Shown: positions 43,825 through 52,397, counted from the first letter of the stretch. The stretch is 64,000 nt of DNA from Irineochytrium annulatum (GCA_027600665.1 JADGJL010000006.1:141802-205801), one strand, 5' to 3'. Made by a program: numbers and translations. Notes: generated from the letters alone by a model not told the origin.

Positions 43825-44997
43825 TCAGGTTAATATAGTCGATTCCTTACGCCCTCTGAGTTCCTGATAGCTGGCGATTACATTCTGATGAACGGGATGT
43901 TCGTCGGGAATTCCCATGCGTTCACGGATGAAGGCGGAGACGCCATCTTCGCGAATCATGTGTTGTAGCTTCATGGCTTCCTCGTCGCGTTTGTCATTGA
44001 ATAGCATTGCGGCCGCCATAGCAGAAGTTAAATGAGGAATTTTGATTCCGAATTCACTGGCCTGTATCGCTGGGCGAACAAGCCGATCATGTGGCGAGAG
44101 CTTGCGAAGGGGGGAACGTCCGACCCGAGTGACCTGATCTGTCAGGTTGGGGTTAGCAAAGCGTTCCAGTATGGTGTCGATATATTTGTTATGCTTCTGA
44201 GCGTTAAATCCGTGCTTCTGGATGAGCATCTCACCGGTCTCTTCCATAACCTGCCGTACCTTGGACCGCAGGGTGGAGTTGCTCATAACCTGCCGGATTG
44301 TCTTGAATCCTTCAAGATATCCGAAGTATGCGGCGACACAGTGGCCTGTATTCACCGTAAACATTTTACGCTCGATATAAGGTTCAAGGGAATCCACATA
44401 GTGAACACCGTCAATTTCTTTAAAACCATCCAGAAGTGCTGGACGATGAACGACCCATTCGTAAAAAGGTTCAACCGTGACCTGCAGCGGGTCTTTGTGG
44501 TTTTGGGCCGGAACAATCCGATCCACAGCTGCATTGGGGAAAGAAACATAACGTTCGGCTTTATTGCGAGTTTGTTCATCCAGGAATGGATAGATGCGTT
44601 TCTTCAGCCGAGTGCTGCCACCGATGGCATTCTCGCAAGCGATGATATGCAGTGGCGCCTGATTATTGTTTTTCATGCGAAGTTGAATGCCTTTGGCGAT
44701 TGGCTCTGCGATATCTCCGAGTGCAGATACACCCACCGCAGTTGTAATCACATCAGCTGAAGCGATCTCTTCAGCAACCAGATTTTGCTCATTCACGTTG
44801 ATCGCCGTCACGTTGTTGACAATCGTTGTATCCTGTTCGCTATTGGCAAGTGTAATCGGGTATTCCTGTCTCTCTTGAAGCATGGAGATTTTCTTCGGGT
44901 TACGTGCGACAAAGCAGACTTCGTAGTCGGAAGCGGACAACATATGACCGATAAAACCGCGGCCTATATTGCCCGCACCAAAATGTACAGCTTTCAT
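43825..44997 (-). CDS. mtlD: Mannitol-1-phosphate 5-dehydrogenase
   Basis: A 390-residue cytosolic enzyme interconverting fructose-6-phosphate and mannitol-1-phosphate with NADH/NAD+. The Rossmann motif GAGNIGRGFIG lies at 7-17, and the family segments 'HIIACENAIGGSTRLKKRI', 'SFPNAAVDRIVP' and 'KMFTVNTGHCVAAYFGYLEG' are present. The catalytic lysine/asparagine/histidine set of long-chain polyol dehydrogenases is visible (K...N..H in 'ERKMFTVNTGH'). ATG 44997 follows AAAGGGGGAG. It is the second gene after a HAD phosphatase, with a 47-nt gap. No PTS mannitol transporter genes are adjacent, so synthesis of mannitol rather than its use is possible. Confidence 0.95.
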   Translation of the reverse strand: MKAVHFGAGNIGRGFIGHMLSASDYEVCFVARNPKKISMLQERQEYPITLANSEQDTTIVNNVTAINVNEQNLVAEEIASADVITTAVGVSALGDIAEPIAKGIQLRMKNNNQAPLHIIACENAIGGSTRLKKRIYPFLDEQTRNKAERYVSFPNAAVDRIVPAQNHKDPLQVTVEPFYEWVVHRPALLDGFKEIDGVHYVDSLEPYIERKMFTVNTGHCVAAYFGYLEGFKTIRQVMSNSTLRSKVRQVMEETGEMLIQKHGFNAQKHNKYIDTILERFANPNLTDQVTRVGRSPLRKLSPHDRLVRPAIQASEFGIKIPHLTSAMAAAMLFNDKRDEEAMKLQHMIREDGVSAFIRERMGIPDEHPVHQNVIASYQELRGRKESTILT

Positions 44998-45044
44998 GTG
45001 TGAACTCCCCCTTTAAGGATTAAATTGCGAAATTCGTGCAGACC

Positions 45045-45713
45045 TTAGACGGTAGTGACGAGTGGCTTCGAAATCAAATCGTTAAATGCAAGGTCAGTCA
45101 AGCAAGAAAGCCGTTGGTGAGGCATATCGAATTCCAGTGTTCCGGTGATGGTATTCGAGATGACTACGCAGTGCATACCAGCCGCAGCAGCTGCACGCGC
45201 GCCGTTAGGTGAATCCTCAATCGCTACGGCTTCGTCTGCAGTTACTCCAAGGGCTTCAAGCGCTTGATTGTAGAGTTCCGGGTCAGGCTTTACATTCGCT
45301 ACATCATCTGCCGTACGAATGACTTCAAAATAATCTTTCAGTTTCAGTTGTTCCAGATGCTGTTCAACCCACTCCCGTTTGGAGCTAGAGGCTACAGCGA
45401 GTTTCAATCCGGCTTCACGTGCTTGTTCAAGATATTCCTGAATACCAGGACGTACCTTCTCCTTGTTCATCAATGCAGCGTGCTGCAACTGAACGGACTC
45501 CCTGAACGCTTCCCGATCGATCGGAAGATTCAAATCTGTGATGAGGTACTCATACGGATTAAATGTTTTCAGACTGGTCCCGATGCATTGTGAGTACATC
45601 TCCAGGGTTAGATCTACGCCGTGTTCCTTGTAAGCATCACGAAAAGCAATATACCATGCTGTCTCTGTATCAATAATCGTTCCGTCGAAATCAAACACCA
45701 GTGCCTTAATCAT
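45045..45713 (-). CDS. HAD-superfamily phosphatase (beta-phosphoglucomutase-like subfamily IA)
   Basis: A 222-residue cytosolic hydrolase. Motif I is DFDGTIIDTE (nucleophile and acid Asp), motif II is 'LAVASSSKREW' (Ser), motif III is the Lys in 'NVKPDPELY', and motif IV is 'AIEDSPNGARAA'. A four-helix cap sits between motifs I and II, as in sugar-phosphate phosphatases and mutases of subfamily IA. It is the first gene of a two-gene transcript with mtlD, which makes mannitol-1-phosphate a plausible substrate; this is inference from context. The start is ATG 45713 after AGGAGG. Confidence 0.88.
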   Translation of the reverse strand: MIKALVFDFDGTIIDTETAWYIAFRDAYKEHGVDLTLEMYSQCIGTSLKTFNPYEYLITDLNLPIDREAFRESVQLQHAALMNKEKVRPGIQEYLEQAREAGLKLAVASSSKREWVEQHLEQLKLKDYFEVIRTADDVANVKPDPELYNQALEALGVTADEAVAIEDSPNGARAAAAAGMHCVVISNTITGTLEFDMPHQRLSCLTDLAFNDLISKPLVTTV

Positions 45714-45758
45714 AAATTTGTTCCTCCTGTTTCAGAATTAGTTTGGGATAAAATAAAA

Positions 45759-45770
45759 TGAAAATTTTCT
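45759..45770. promoter_or_regulatory. Palindrome TGAAAATTTTCT upstream of the HAD-mtlD pair
   Basis: GAAAATTTTC core within 50 nt of the HAD gene start. The same core recurs at 45927. Such cores are used by RpiR-type sugar regulators, but none is encoded here. Confidence 0.3.
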
Positions 45771-45792
45771 GCAAATTCATTTCCGTATATTC

Positions 45793-45833
45793 ATTAACCT
45801 GCGGAATGTTATCTGACGCAGTTTATCGTTAAT
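45793..45833. promoter_or_regulatory. Inverted repeat in the HAD-mtlD promoter region
   Basis: ATTAAC...CTGCG pairs with CGCAG...GTTAAT. It could be a regulator site or a hairpin in the leader. Confidence 0.3.
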
Positions 45834-45926
45834 GGATATTAAATTGGGAAAAAATATGCGTTAAAAGCTAATAAAACCGTAACATAGGACAAACTTGGGG
45901 GTCAAGTGTGTTATGAATATTTACAT

Positions 45927-45938
45927 TGAAAATTTTCA
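45927..45938. promoter_or_regulatory. Perfect palindrome TGAAAATTTTCA
   Basis: A 12-bp perfect palindrome 168 bp from its near-copy at 45759, in the ~500-bp divergent region between the HAD-mtlD pair and the ADP-ribosylglycohydrolase gene. Apart from these sites and a TATAAT-like element at ~46095, nothing else is seen in the region. Confidence 0.3.
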
Positions 45939-46214
45939 CATGAATGACGTATTTTCAGAAAGTGATGAACCTTGCAAACCGTTAAGCCCTTTACATGTAA
46001 GCGGTGTACTGAATAAACTGTTTTTTCAGCATAATAAAATAAAAGAATTTTTATGAAAATGGGCTTTTCTGATCCTTCAACAGCTTTCGACACTTTTATA
46101 ATAGAAGAAATCGTGTTCCTGTTATCAGGAATATTAGCTTTACGCCGGATTAAACCCTGTGGGAAAATAGAAGAAAGATTCTGAAAGTATATGGAGTAAG
46201 GGAGGAAGACAAGC

Positions 46215-47141
46215 ATGCTGCTAAGAGACCATTTCAATGGCTGCTTCATGGGGCTTGCAGTGGGCGATGCGCTCGGGACTACCGTGGAATTCAGCAGTCC
46301 GGGCACATTTGAACCTGTAACGGATATCGTGGGAGGCGGCGTATTCGGGCTGGAACCTGGACAGTGGACAGATGATACATCCATGGCTCTATGTTTGGCA
46401 GAAAGTCTGGTACGTAAGGCAAACTTCGATCCTGCGGATCAGATGCGAAGATATACGAATTGGTACAGGGTCGGATATATGAGCAGCACAGGCGACTGCT
46501 TCGATATTGGCGGAGCCACGCGAAGTGCTCTGGAGAGGTTTGAGATCACTGGAGAAGCCTTCAGCGGATCAGCTGACCCGATGACGGCGGGCAACGGCTC
46601 TATTATGAGGCTTGCTCCTGTCGCGTTGGCTTATGCCAATCAACCAAACGAGGCAGTCCGCTATGCCGGGTTGAGTTCTCGCACAACACATGCCGCAGCG
46701 GAAAGCGTAGAGGCATGTGAGGTATTGGCTGCCATACTTGTTGCTGGACTGCACGGAGCGGACAAAGACGTCATGCTAATGCCGGAGACATGCCGACAGT
46801 GGAGGGAAGAGACTGTATTTTCACCTGCTATTGAAGAGGTTATTATGGGTTCCTATCAGAGTAAAGAGCCGCCCGACATTAAGGGTAGTGGTTATGTGGT
46901 TCGTTCACTTGAAGCAGCATTATGGGCGTTCCATAAGTCGGCAAGTTTTGAAGAAGGCGCATTGTTAGCTGTTAATCTGGGTGATGATGCGGACACTACG
47001 GGCGCGGTGTACGGACAGATCGCTGGTGCTTATTATGGACTGAGTGGTATTCCGGCACACTGGCGGGACAAGCTGGCTATGCGTGAAACGTTCGAACAAC
47101 TAACAGAAGCCTTGTGGTTGAAGGCGACAGAAACTCGTTGA
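46215..47141 (+). CDS. ADP-ribosylglycohydrolase-family protein
   Basis: A 308-residue cytosolic all-helical hydrolase (DraG/ARH fold). The N-terminal 'FMGLAVGDALGTTVEF' is followed by 'GQWTDDTSMALCLAESL', whose T-D-D binds one magnesium. The C-terminal 'LAVNLGDDADTTGAVYGQIA' carries the D-D-A-D-T set for both metals. All metal ligands of active enzymes are present. Substrates could be ADP-ribosyl-arginine, ADP-ribosylated DNA/RNA or free ADP-ribose derivatives. ATG 46215 follows GGAGG. It is followed after 26 nt by an MFS transporter gene and likely shares its mRNA; no ADP-ribosyltransferase is seen nearby. Confidence 0.92.
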   Translation: MLLRDHFNGCFMGLAVGDALGTTVEFSSPGTFEPVTDIVGGGVFGLEPGQWTDDTSMALCLAESLVRKANFDPADQMRRYTNWYRVGYMSSTGDCFDIGGATRSALERFEITGEAFSGSADPMTAGNGSIMRLAPVALAYANQPNEAVRYAGLSSRTTHAAAESVEACEVLAAILVAGLHGADKDVMLMPETCRQWREETVFSPAIEEVIMGSYQSKEPPDIKGSGYVVRSLEAALWAFHKSASFEEGALLAVNLGDDADTTGAVYGQIAGAYYGLSGIPAHWRDKLAMRETFEQLTEALWLKATETR

Positions 47142-47167
47142 TAAAGAGATAGGAGAAGAGAACATCT

Positions 47168-48415
47168 ATGAGCACGACTGGACACAAAACAGAATTAGAG
47201 GCTTCGCAGTCTGGTAAACGAGGGGCATTTCCATTGTCCCTGTTATGTCTGACGATTGGAGCTTTTGCGATTGGTATGACTGAATTCATCATTATGGGCC
47301 TGCTGCCCAATGTGGCAACAGACTTGAATGTAAGCATTCCACAGGCAGGACAACTCATCACGGGATATGCGCTTGGTGTAGCGGTAGGTGCGCCGATCTT
47401 AACCGTGTTCACCCACAAGATTCCACAGAAGAAACTGCTGGTGTTGCTCATGTGCATTTTCATTATCGGGAACGCATTGTCTGTCATTGCCCCGACATAC
47501 GGGTTGTTAATTTCAGCGCGGATATTAACGGCATTTGCCCATGGTACGTTCCTTGGTGTAGGTTCGATCATGGCAACGCGGCTTGTTGCACCCGAGAGAA
47601 GGGCAGGAGCGGTATCGGTTGTTCTCGCGGGGCTAACGATTGCCAATATCATTGGCGTTCCGTTTGGTACGTTTATCGGGCAACAGCTTGGATGGCGGTC
47701 ATCTTTTGGAGCAATTACGATCTTGGGCATCATTTCGTTGATTGGCATCATTCGTTTCATTCCCGTTCTCCCGCAAGGCGCACCAGCAAACCTCGGGCAG
47801 CAATTTCGGAATCTGGTCCGTCCCCAAGTATTATTGGTTCTGCTCGTGGGAGCAATGGGCTGTGGAAGTCTGTTTGCCGTATTTACGTATATCACGCCGA
47901 TGCTTGTGGACATTAGTGGTTTTGCCGAGCAAAGTGTGACCTGGATTCTGGTGCTGTTCGGATTCGGTGTTACGTTGGGCAACATGGTTGGCGGCCGTCT
48001 CGCAGATTGGAAGCTAATGCCTTCGTTGATCGTCAACTTTGGAATACTGGCGGTGCTTCTGGCTGCACTTACGCTTACGCTGGAGAATCCTTATCTTGCT
48101 GTAATCACGATATTCTTGTGGGGGGTTGCCGCTTTTGGCATTATGCCGGGATTACAGATTCGCATCATGAATATGACCCGCGAAGCGCCACTGCTGGCGA
48201 CGACATCAAGTCACTCTGCATTTAACCTGGGGAATGCAGGTGGTGCCTATCTGGGCGGGTATGCAATTACTCATACGGGTCTTATATCGGTACCTTTGTA
48301 CGCAGCAGTTATTGCCGGATTGGGTTTGCTAGGACTGCTCTTCAGTCTCTTCATGGATCGTAAACATCATGGGCCAGAGGTTGCTCAGGTCGCAGAAGCT
48401 GTGTCGGCAAGCTGA
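47168..48415 (+). CDS. MFS transporter, DHA1/AraJ-like efflux protein
   Basis: A 415-residue protein with 12 hydrophobic segments. The first reads 'IGAFAIGMTEFIIMGLLPNV', exactly the start seen in AraJ/YdhL/PbuE-like exporters. The loop-2 'GAPILTVFTHKIPQKKLLV' and the TM5 motif C-like 'ANIIGVPFGTFIGQQLGWRS' point to drug/metabolite:H+ antiport. A long loop separates the two six-helix halves (~190-215). ATG 47168 follows AGGAG. It lies 26 nt after the ADP-ribosylglycohydrolase gene, so possibly co-expressed. The exported substrate is unknown; arabinose or purine export is only a family possibility. Confidence 0.9.
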   Translation: MSTTGHKTELEASQSGKRGAFPLSLLCLTIGAFAIGMTEFIIMGLLPNVATDLNVSIPQAGQLITGYALGVAVGAPILTVFTHKIPQKKLLVLLMCIFIIGNALSVIAPTYGLLISARILTAFAHGTFLGVGSIMATRLVAPERRAGAVSVVLAGLTIANIIGVPFGTFIGQQLGWRSSFGAITILGIISLIGIIRFIPVLPQGAPANLGQQFRNLVRPQVLLVLLVGAMGCGSLFAVFTYITPMLVDISGFAEQSVTWILVLFGFGVTLGNMVGGRLADWKLMPSLIVNFGILAVLLAALTLTLENPYLAVITIFLWGVAAFGIMPGLQIRIMNMTREAPLLATTSSHSAFNLGNAGGAYLGGYAITHTGLISVPLYAAVIAGLGLLGLLFSLFMDRKHHGPEVAQVAEAVSAS

Positions 48416-48429
48416 ACATAAAATCCGTT

Positions 48430-48474
48430 CACCTCAATTCTTCCATTGAACATGGAGAATTGAGGTGTTTTTTT
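48430..48474 (+). terminator. Rho-independent terminator
   Basis: CACCTCAATTCTCCA-type stem: CACCTCAATTCT pairs perfectly with AGAATTGAGGTG, then TTTTTTT. Confidence 0.92.
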
Positions 48475-48815
48475 ATGTCATGATGAATCCGGAGTTGGGA
48501 GTGAATAGACGGTCTGGTGGCGTGCAGAAGTATACTTTTTTAAGTAGAAGGTATAGATATTTAAGTTTTTTGATGATGTACAAGACATATAAGGTGATAT
48601 AATGAAAATGTAATTGGAATTGTTTGTAAATTATGGATAGTGAATGTTGGCATCTGTATTAGGAAAGGTGAAGAACAGCAAGACGTATTCGTGCGTAGGA
48701 AGGAGGGACTTCACTCTAAAATGTAAGGGCTTTCAATTAGGGGTTGTATATCTGAAAGACCTGTTATGAGGTTCGTACACGATTTAAAATCATATTCCAA
48801 AGGAGATTGATACTG
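48475..48815. other. Leader region of the esterase gene, nothing firm seen
   Basis: About 340 nt, AT-rich at first, with a TATAAT near 48597 and a short CTTTCA...TGAAAG repeat near 48730-48760. No coding frame or known riboswitch was recognised. Confidence 0.4.
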
Positions 48816-49763
48816 ATGAAAAAAGGTCTGTCCAAGATTCTGAGTCTCTCCATCACAGCAGCACTCCTTGTACCTACAATGGCGTCTGCAGCCGATATGC
48901 AGGAAACCGCAGCCCCTAGCCCCATTCAGGCGGTGGTAGATCAGGGAACGACCGGGACCCTGGATAATTCCGGGCAAAATGCGCTGGCTAACACTCCGGT
49001 TGTGCCTGCACCGCCGGGTTATGATGCCTATCGCAACAATATTCCGCACGGCAATACCAATCTGATCTCCTATTATTCCACAACGGTAGGAAATACACGG
49101 AAAGCGACGGTGTATACACCGCCAGGATATTCTCCGAATAAAAAGTATAACGTTCTGTATCTCTTGCACGGCATCGGCGGGGATGAGTATGAGTGGGTTA
49201 ACGCTATGAAACCGAAGAATATTCTGGACAACCTGTATTCCGAAGGCAAACTGTCAGATATGATCGTTGTTATGCCGAATGGCCGTGCCATGAAGGACGA
49301 CCGTCCAGTGGGTGACATCTTTGCTCCGGACAAAGTGGCTGCGTTTGAACGGTTTGAACAAGACCTGCTCAAGGATCTGATTCCTCACATCGAGGCTAAT
49401 TATCCGGTATACAAAGACAAGAATAGTCGTGCGCTGGCCGGTCTGTCCATGGGTGGTGGGCAGTCACTTAACTTCGGATTGAAAAATCTGAATACCTTCG
49501 CTTGGGTAGGGGCCTTCTCGGCTGCACCGAATACGCAATCTGTATCGCAACTGGTGTCCAACCCGGGACAAGTCGCTAGCCAACTGAAATTGTTGTGGAT
49601 CTCCTGCGGATCGAGTGATGGTCTGTTATGGGTCAGCCAGAATTTCAAAAACGGCTTGAGCAGCATGAACATTCCGCATACGTTTTATCTGGATGTAGGT
49701 GGACACGAACCATCTGTCTGGAACAGCGGCCTGTATCAGTTCTCACAACGAATCTTCAAGTAA
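48816..49763 (+). CDS. Secreted CE1/esterase-D-type carbohydrate esterase (feruloyl-esterase-like)
   Basis: A 315-residue secreted alpha/beta hydrolase. The signal peptide is ~1-26 ('ILSLSITAALLVPTMASA'), followed by a low-complexity linker to ~70. The esterase domain has 'RKATVYTPPGYSPNKKYNVL' and 'YLLHGIGGDEYEW', the nucleophile serine in 'ALAGLSMGGGQSL', a candidate acid Asp in 'SCGSSDGLLW', and the catalytic His in 'DVGGHEPSVWN'. This layout is that of the feruloyl-esterase parts of XynY/XynZ (CE1), which free ferulate from arabinoxylan. It would complement the GH43 enzymes of the window. ATG 48816 follows AAGGAG; an upstream TTG is less likely. Confidence 0.88.
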   Translation: MKKGLSKILSLSITAALLVPTMASAADMQETAAPSPIQAVVDQGTTGTLDNSGQNALANTPVVPAPPGYDAYRNNIPHGNTNLISYYSTTVGNTRKATVYTPPGYSPNKKYNVLYLLHGIGGDEYEWVNAMKPKNILDNLYSEGKLSDMIVVMPNGRAMKDDRPVGDIFAPDKVAAFERFEQDLLKDLIPHIEANYPVYKDKNSRALAGLSMGGGQSLNFGLKNLNTFAWVGAFSAAPNTQSVSQLVSNPGQVASQLKLLWISCGSSDGLLWVSQNFKNGLSSMNIPHTFYLDVGGHEPSVWNSGLYQFSQRIFK

Positions 49764-49833
49764 TTAACCGGTACTCCTAGGGGTTTGTAGTTTAAAGGAT
49801 ATGTGTTGGGAATTATTATATTGGAAGAACTGC

Positions 49834-49870
49834 AACCTCAGTTCTGTTTCATACAGAGCTGGGGTTTTTG
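49834..49870 (+). terminator. Rho-independent terminator
   Basis: AACCTCAG-TTCTGT pairs with ACAGA-CTGGGGTT, then TTTTG. Confidence 0.8.
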
Positions 49871-50007
49871 TGTTTTTATGATGAATCAAGTCATCTGAAT
49901 GGAACATTTAGAGTATTATTAATTTTGTAGTTGGGGTTAATGAGAGTGTACGTATTGGTTTAATTTATTATTACATAGGTATAGGTACTGTGATGAAGGA
50001 GAGGGAT

Positions 50008-50190
50008 ATGATGTTTTATTACAAAGGTGCGTTCCGTGAAACGGACAATGTGATCTATTTTAAAAGCGATGTTTCATTAGCCCAGAATGATGTTGTCCTA
50101 TTTGGTGAAAAGAAGTATTTTATCGAAAGTGTGGAGAAAGAATTTCTTCTGCTTCAGCGGGTGGGCTCCATCGTTTCTGTGAGTCTGTGA
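50008..50190 (+). CDS. Small protein of unknown function
   Basis: A 60-residue protein (MMFYYKGAFRETDNVIYFKS...). It is predicted to be mostly beta: short strands 'NVIYFKSDV', 'DVVLFGEKKYFIESV' and 'EFLLLQRVG', like a small SH3/barrel. The ribosome site AAGGAGAGG directly precedes ATG 50008 (ATG 50011 is equally possible), and a terminator follows, so it is probably real. No family recognised. Confidence 0.65.
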   Translation: MMFYYKGAFRETDNVIYFKSDVSLAQNDVVLFGEKKYFIESVEKEFLLLQRVGSIVSVSL

Positions 50191-50225
50191 AATCTTCGTA
50201 AGGTCTTATAATCATTTATTTAGTG

Positions 50226-50256
50226 TCAGGTGGCCCTGGGGTGTCACCTTTTTTTA
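50226..50256 (+). terminator. Rho-independent terminator
   Basis: AGGTG...CACCT stem with T7, 36 nt after the small gene's stop. Confidence 0.75.
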
Positions 50257-50326
50257 GTTTTCTTGAAGATACACATTTAGATTGAAGGGGGATCTATCCA
50301 CTTGACATTAGTACTGATGAAATAAA

Positions 50327-50344
50327 AAAGCCCAGTTAGGGCTT
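50327..50344 (-). terminator. Terminator of the small membrane-protein gene
   Basis: On the minus strand AAGCCC-TAACT-GGGCTT is followed by TTTTATTTC; it overlaps the stop codon of the gene. Confidence 0.75.
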
Positions 50345-50693
50345 AGTGCATTAAAAACATCGCAAGCATTGTACCTATTATTAATAGAAGCATAAGAGCC
50401 AGTGGAATTGAGCTTATAGTAATTGCCGCAATAGCCAACCCTCTTCCCGATGTTGAACGTCGAGCACTCATGCCAAGAAAAAAACTAGTTGCGTTAATTA
50501 ATAGAACCAATGCCATTGAGATCATTATTCCGTTTCCATTTGTATTGTAGCTTTTATTTGCTTCCATTGCCATATGGAATAAACCGAGGGAGGCTAATCC
50601 AATAAAACTAAATATAAAGGATACTACTGCTCTGCCAAGTCTGTCTACTTTCTTAATTTCCTTTTTCGCCTTCTGTTGTGATACGGTTCCCAT
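50343..50693 (-). CDS. Small membrane protein (DUF4190-like), unknown function
   Basis: A 116-residue protein with a basic cytoplasmic start (KKEIKKVDRLGR) and three hydrophobic segments (~22-42, 55-73, 85-113). The arrangement 'AVVSFIFSFIGLASLG'...'GRGLAIAAITISSIPLALML' recalls DUF4190-type membrane proteins. ATG 50693 follows AGGAGG. Single gene with its own terminator. Nothing about function can be said. Confidence 0.7.
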   Translation of the reverse strand: MGTVSQQKAKKEIKKVDRLGRAVVSFIFSFIGLASLGLFHMAMEANKSYNTNGNGIMISMALVLLINATSFFLGMSARRSTSGRGLAIAAITISSIPLALMLLLIIGTMLAMFLMH

Positions 50694-50926
50694 AACATCC
50701 TCCTGAGTCTTATGTACTAATTCGTAGTCAAAAAGTAGCGTTTTATTATGTTAGCATGTTTACATCTTTAATGGAATAAATTTCTTTTATCGTAACTTCA
50801 TGAAGTTGATGCTTCATTAAGGAAGGAGAATGGCGATATTAAAAGGTTGCATATGCTGCACACTCCATCTACATAAAATAATATTTTTTAAAGCTTTATA
50901 GCCCGTACCTATTTCCCCGTACATGC

Positions 50927-50954
50927 ACTTCTGGGCCTCTGCCTACATACAATA
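50927..50954 (+). promoter_or_regulatory. Sigma-K/sigma-E type promoter of sigK
   Basis: CATACAATA (50946-50954) fits the sigma-K -10 CATANNNTA perfectly and also the sigma-E -10 CATACANT. AC at 50927-50928 is 17 nt upstream, the sigma-K -35. It lies 64 nt before the GTG start of sigK. Mother-cell expression with autoregulation is expected. Confidence 0.65.
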
Positions 50955-51017
50955 AATCGACCCTGTTCCCACATGTGCTCAGGCCAGATCGTTGTAAAAC
51001 TGCAGGAGGTGTCATCT

Positions 51018-51716
51018 GTGCCCGGATTGTTTACCGCAATTGCTCTATTCATTAAAGAGTTAACGTTACTCGTCTCGTATGTCAAAAATAATGCGTTCCC
51101 CCAGCCACTGGCTGAGGATGATGAAGCCAAACATTTACGCCTTATGGCTGAAGGCAATGCTCACTCTCGCAATCTGCTCATTGAACACAATCTGCGCCTC
51201 GTCGCGCATATCGTCAAGAAGTTTGACAACACGGGTGAAGATCAGGAAGATCTGATTTCCATCGGAACCATCGGTTTGATCAAAGCCATCGAAAGTTTTC
51301 AACAAGGCAAGGGCACGAAGCTTGCCACGTTTGCAGCAAGATGTATTGAAAACGAGATACTTATGCATCTCCGTTCCCTGAAGAAAACACGCAAAGACGT
51401 ATCCTTGCACGACCCCATTGGTACAGATAAAGAAGGCAATGAAATTACATTGATCGATATCCTTGGCACAGAAGCTGATGATGTCGTAGATCGGGTACAG
51501 CTCAAGATTGAAAAAAGCAAAATTTATCGCAATCTAGATATCCTGGATGATCGGGAGAAGGAAGTTGTCATCGGTCGATTTGGTCTGGAAGCAGGCGGGG
51601 AAGAACGAACTCAACGCGAAATTGCAAAGGAACTGGGCATCTCACGTTCTTATGTATCACGGATTGAGAAGCGGGCGTTAATGAAGCTGTATCATGAGTT
51701 TTATAAGCAAAAATAG
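51018..51716 (+). CDS. sigK: RNA polymerase sporulation sigma factor SigK (uninterrupted)
   Basis: A 232-residue late mother-cell sigma factor. It starts with a hydrophobic pro-sequence ('[20 protein letters not shown]'), the part removed by SpoIVFB in Bacillus. Region 2 follows with '[20 protein letters not shown]' and '[18 protein letters not shown]', then '[20 protein letters not shown]', and region 4 '[20 protein letters not shown]' with [11 protein letters not shown]. Start GTG 51018 is 8 nt after GGAGG; upstream in-frame ATG 50973 would add residues absent from the family. The gene is continuous, with no skin-type insertion. A sigma-K-type promoter lies upstream and a terminator follows. 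Confidence 0.95.
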   Translation: MPGLFTAIALFIKELTLLVSYVKNNAFPQPLAEDDEAKHLRLMAEGNAHSRNLLIEHNLRLVAHIVKKFDNTGEDQEDLISIGTIGLIKAIESFQQGKGTKLATFAARCIENEILMHLRSLKKTRKDVSLHDPIGTDKEGNEITLIDILGTEADDVVDRVQLKIEKSKIYRNLDILDDREKEVVIGRFGLEAGGEERTQREIAKELGISRSYVSRIEKRALMKLYHEFYKQK

Positions 51717-51730
51717 TTTTTTAACAGACC

Positions 51731-51760
51731 AGAGGGCGCCTTTATCGGGGCCCTTTTTAC
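51731..51760 (+). terminator. Rho-independent terminator
   Basis: AGAGGGC-GCC pairs with GGGGCCCT, then TTTTT, 15 nt after the sigK stop. Confidence 0.75.
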
Positions 51761-51891
51761 TATGAAGATGCTTAAAATTGGATCTAAATCGTATTAATTA
51801 TTTAGGGTTATAACCTAAATAAAGGGATTTATATCTACGTTGAAGAATATCTTGTACATAGACCGATTTAATATATAAGGAGTACAACATA

Positions 51892-52140
51892 ATGAAGCAG
51901 CTTTTTCTGAAAATTCCACTTTGGTTTTGGTTCGTCTGGGTCGTAGGGATGATTATGATCGTGTTCAACTCATTTCATTCTTATTCGAGTGTTATTAACT
52001 TTCTTGCGTTATGGATGATTAATGTTGCTAATGCGATTCGAGTTTGGAAAAACGAACGACCACTAGCGATTACCTCTTTAATCGTTGCCGTTCTATGTGT
52101 GGTTTATATTTTAATATATTTCCTTAGGTATGTATGGTAA
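51892..52140 (+). CDS. Small membrane protein, unknown function
   Basis: An 82-residue protein, strongly hydrophobic and Trp-rich, with three hydrophobic segments (~9-26, 33-48, 56-80; 'LWFWFVWVVGMIMIVFNSF', 'LIVAVLCVVYILIYFL'). ATAAGGAG precedes ATG 51892 by 9 nt. No family recognised; it stands between sigK and copy B of the palindromic element. Confidence 0.65.
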   Translation: MKQLFLKIPLWFWFVWVVGMIMIVFNSFHSYSSVINFLALWMINVANAIRVWKNERPLAITSLIVAVLCVVYILIYFLRYVW

Positions 52141-52192
52141 ACATGTACATAATCAGGTACTGTCTCAAAAGGGATTCCGCCTCGCCCAACCG

Positions 52193-52387
52193 CTAACGAA
52201 CCAACCGCACCTTAATTGGCAGATCATCAAAGCTTTCGATATTTAACGAACCTCAGTAACGTTATTTCGTCACAAAAGGGCTTCCAAACCTTAAAAATCC
52301 AGTGAATCCACGAAATAACGTCTCTGTGATTCGTTAGATCTCAGATCTGGGCCAATGGGAGCGAATAACGTGTGTCAGGTTCATTAA
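52193..52387. repeat. 195-bp four-arm palindromic intergenic element, copy B
   Basis: Four arms related to those at 2661-2855: forward at 52193 (CTAACGAACC...) and 52243 (TTAACGAACCTCAGTAACG...), reverse starting at 52337 and 52387. The two inner arms share ACGTTATTTCGT as a perfect 12-bp inverted repeat (52259-52270 and 52310-52321), and the inner pair matches at 23 of 27 positions. Start distances 50, 94, 50 and total length 195 are the same as in copy A. No gene overlaps it. Confidence 0.8.
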
Positions 52388-52397
52388 AACAAAATAA

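Noticed and set aside
47077..48036. 319-residue open frame antisense to the MFS gene
   Set aside because: Shadow of codon bias in a membrane-protein gene; no start site or family.
50831..50902. Very short frame (MAILKGCICCTLHL…) upstream of sigK
   Set aside because: The GGAAGGAG lies too close to the ATG and the 23 residues resemble nothing.
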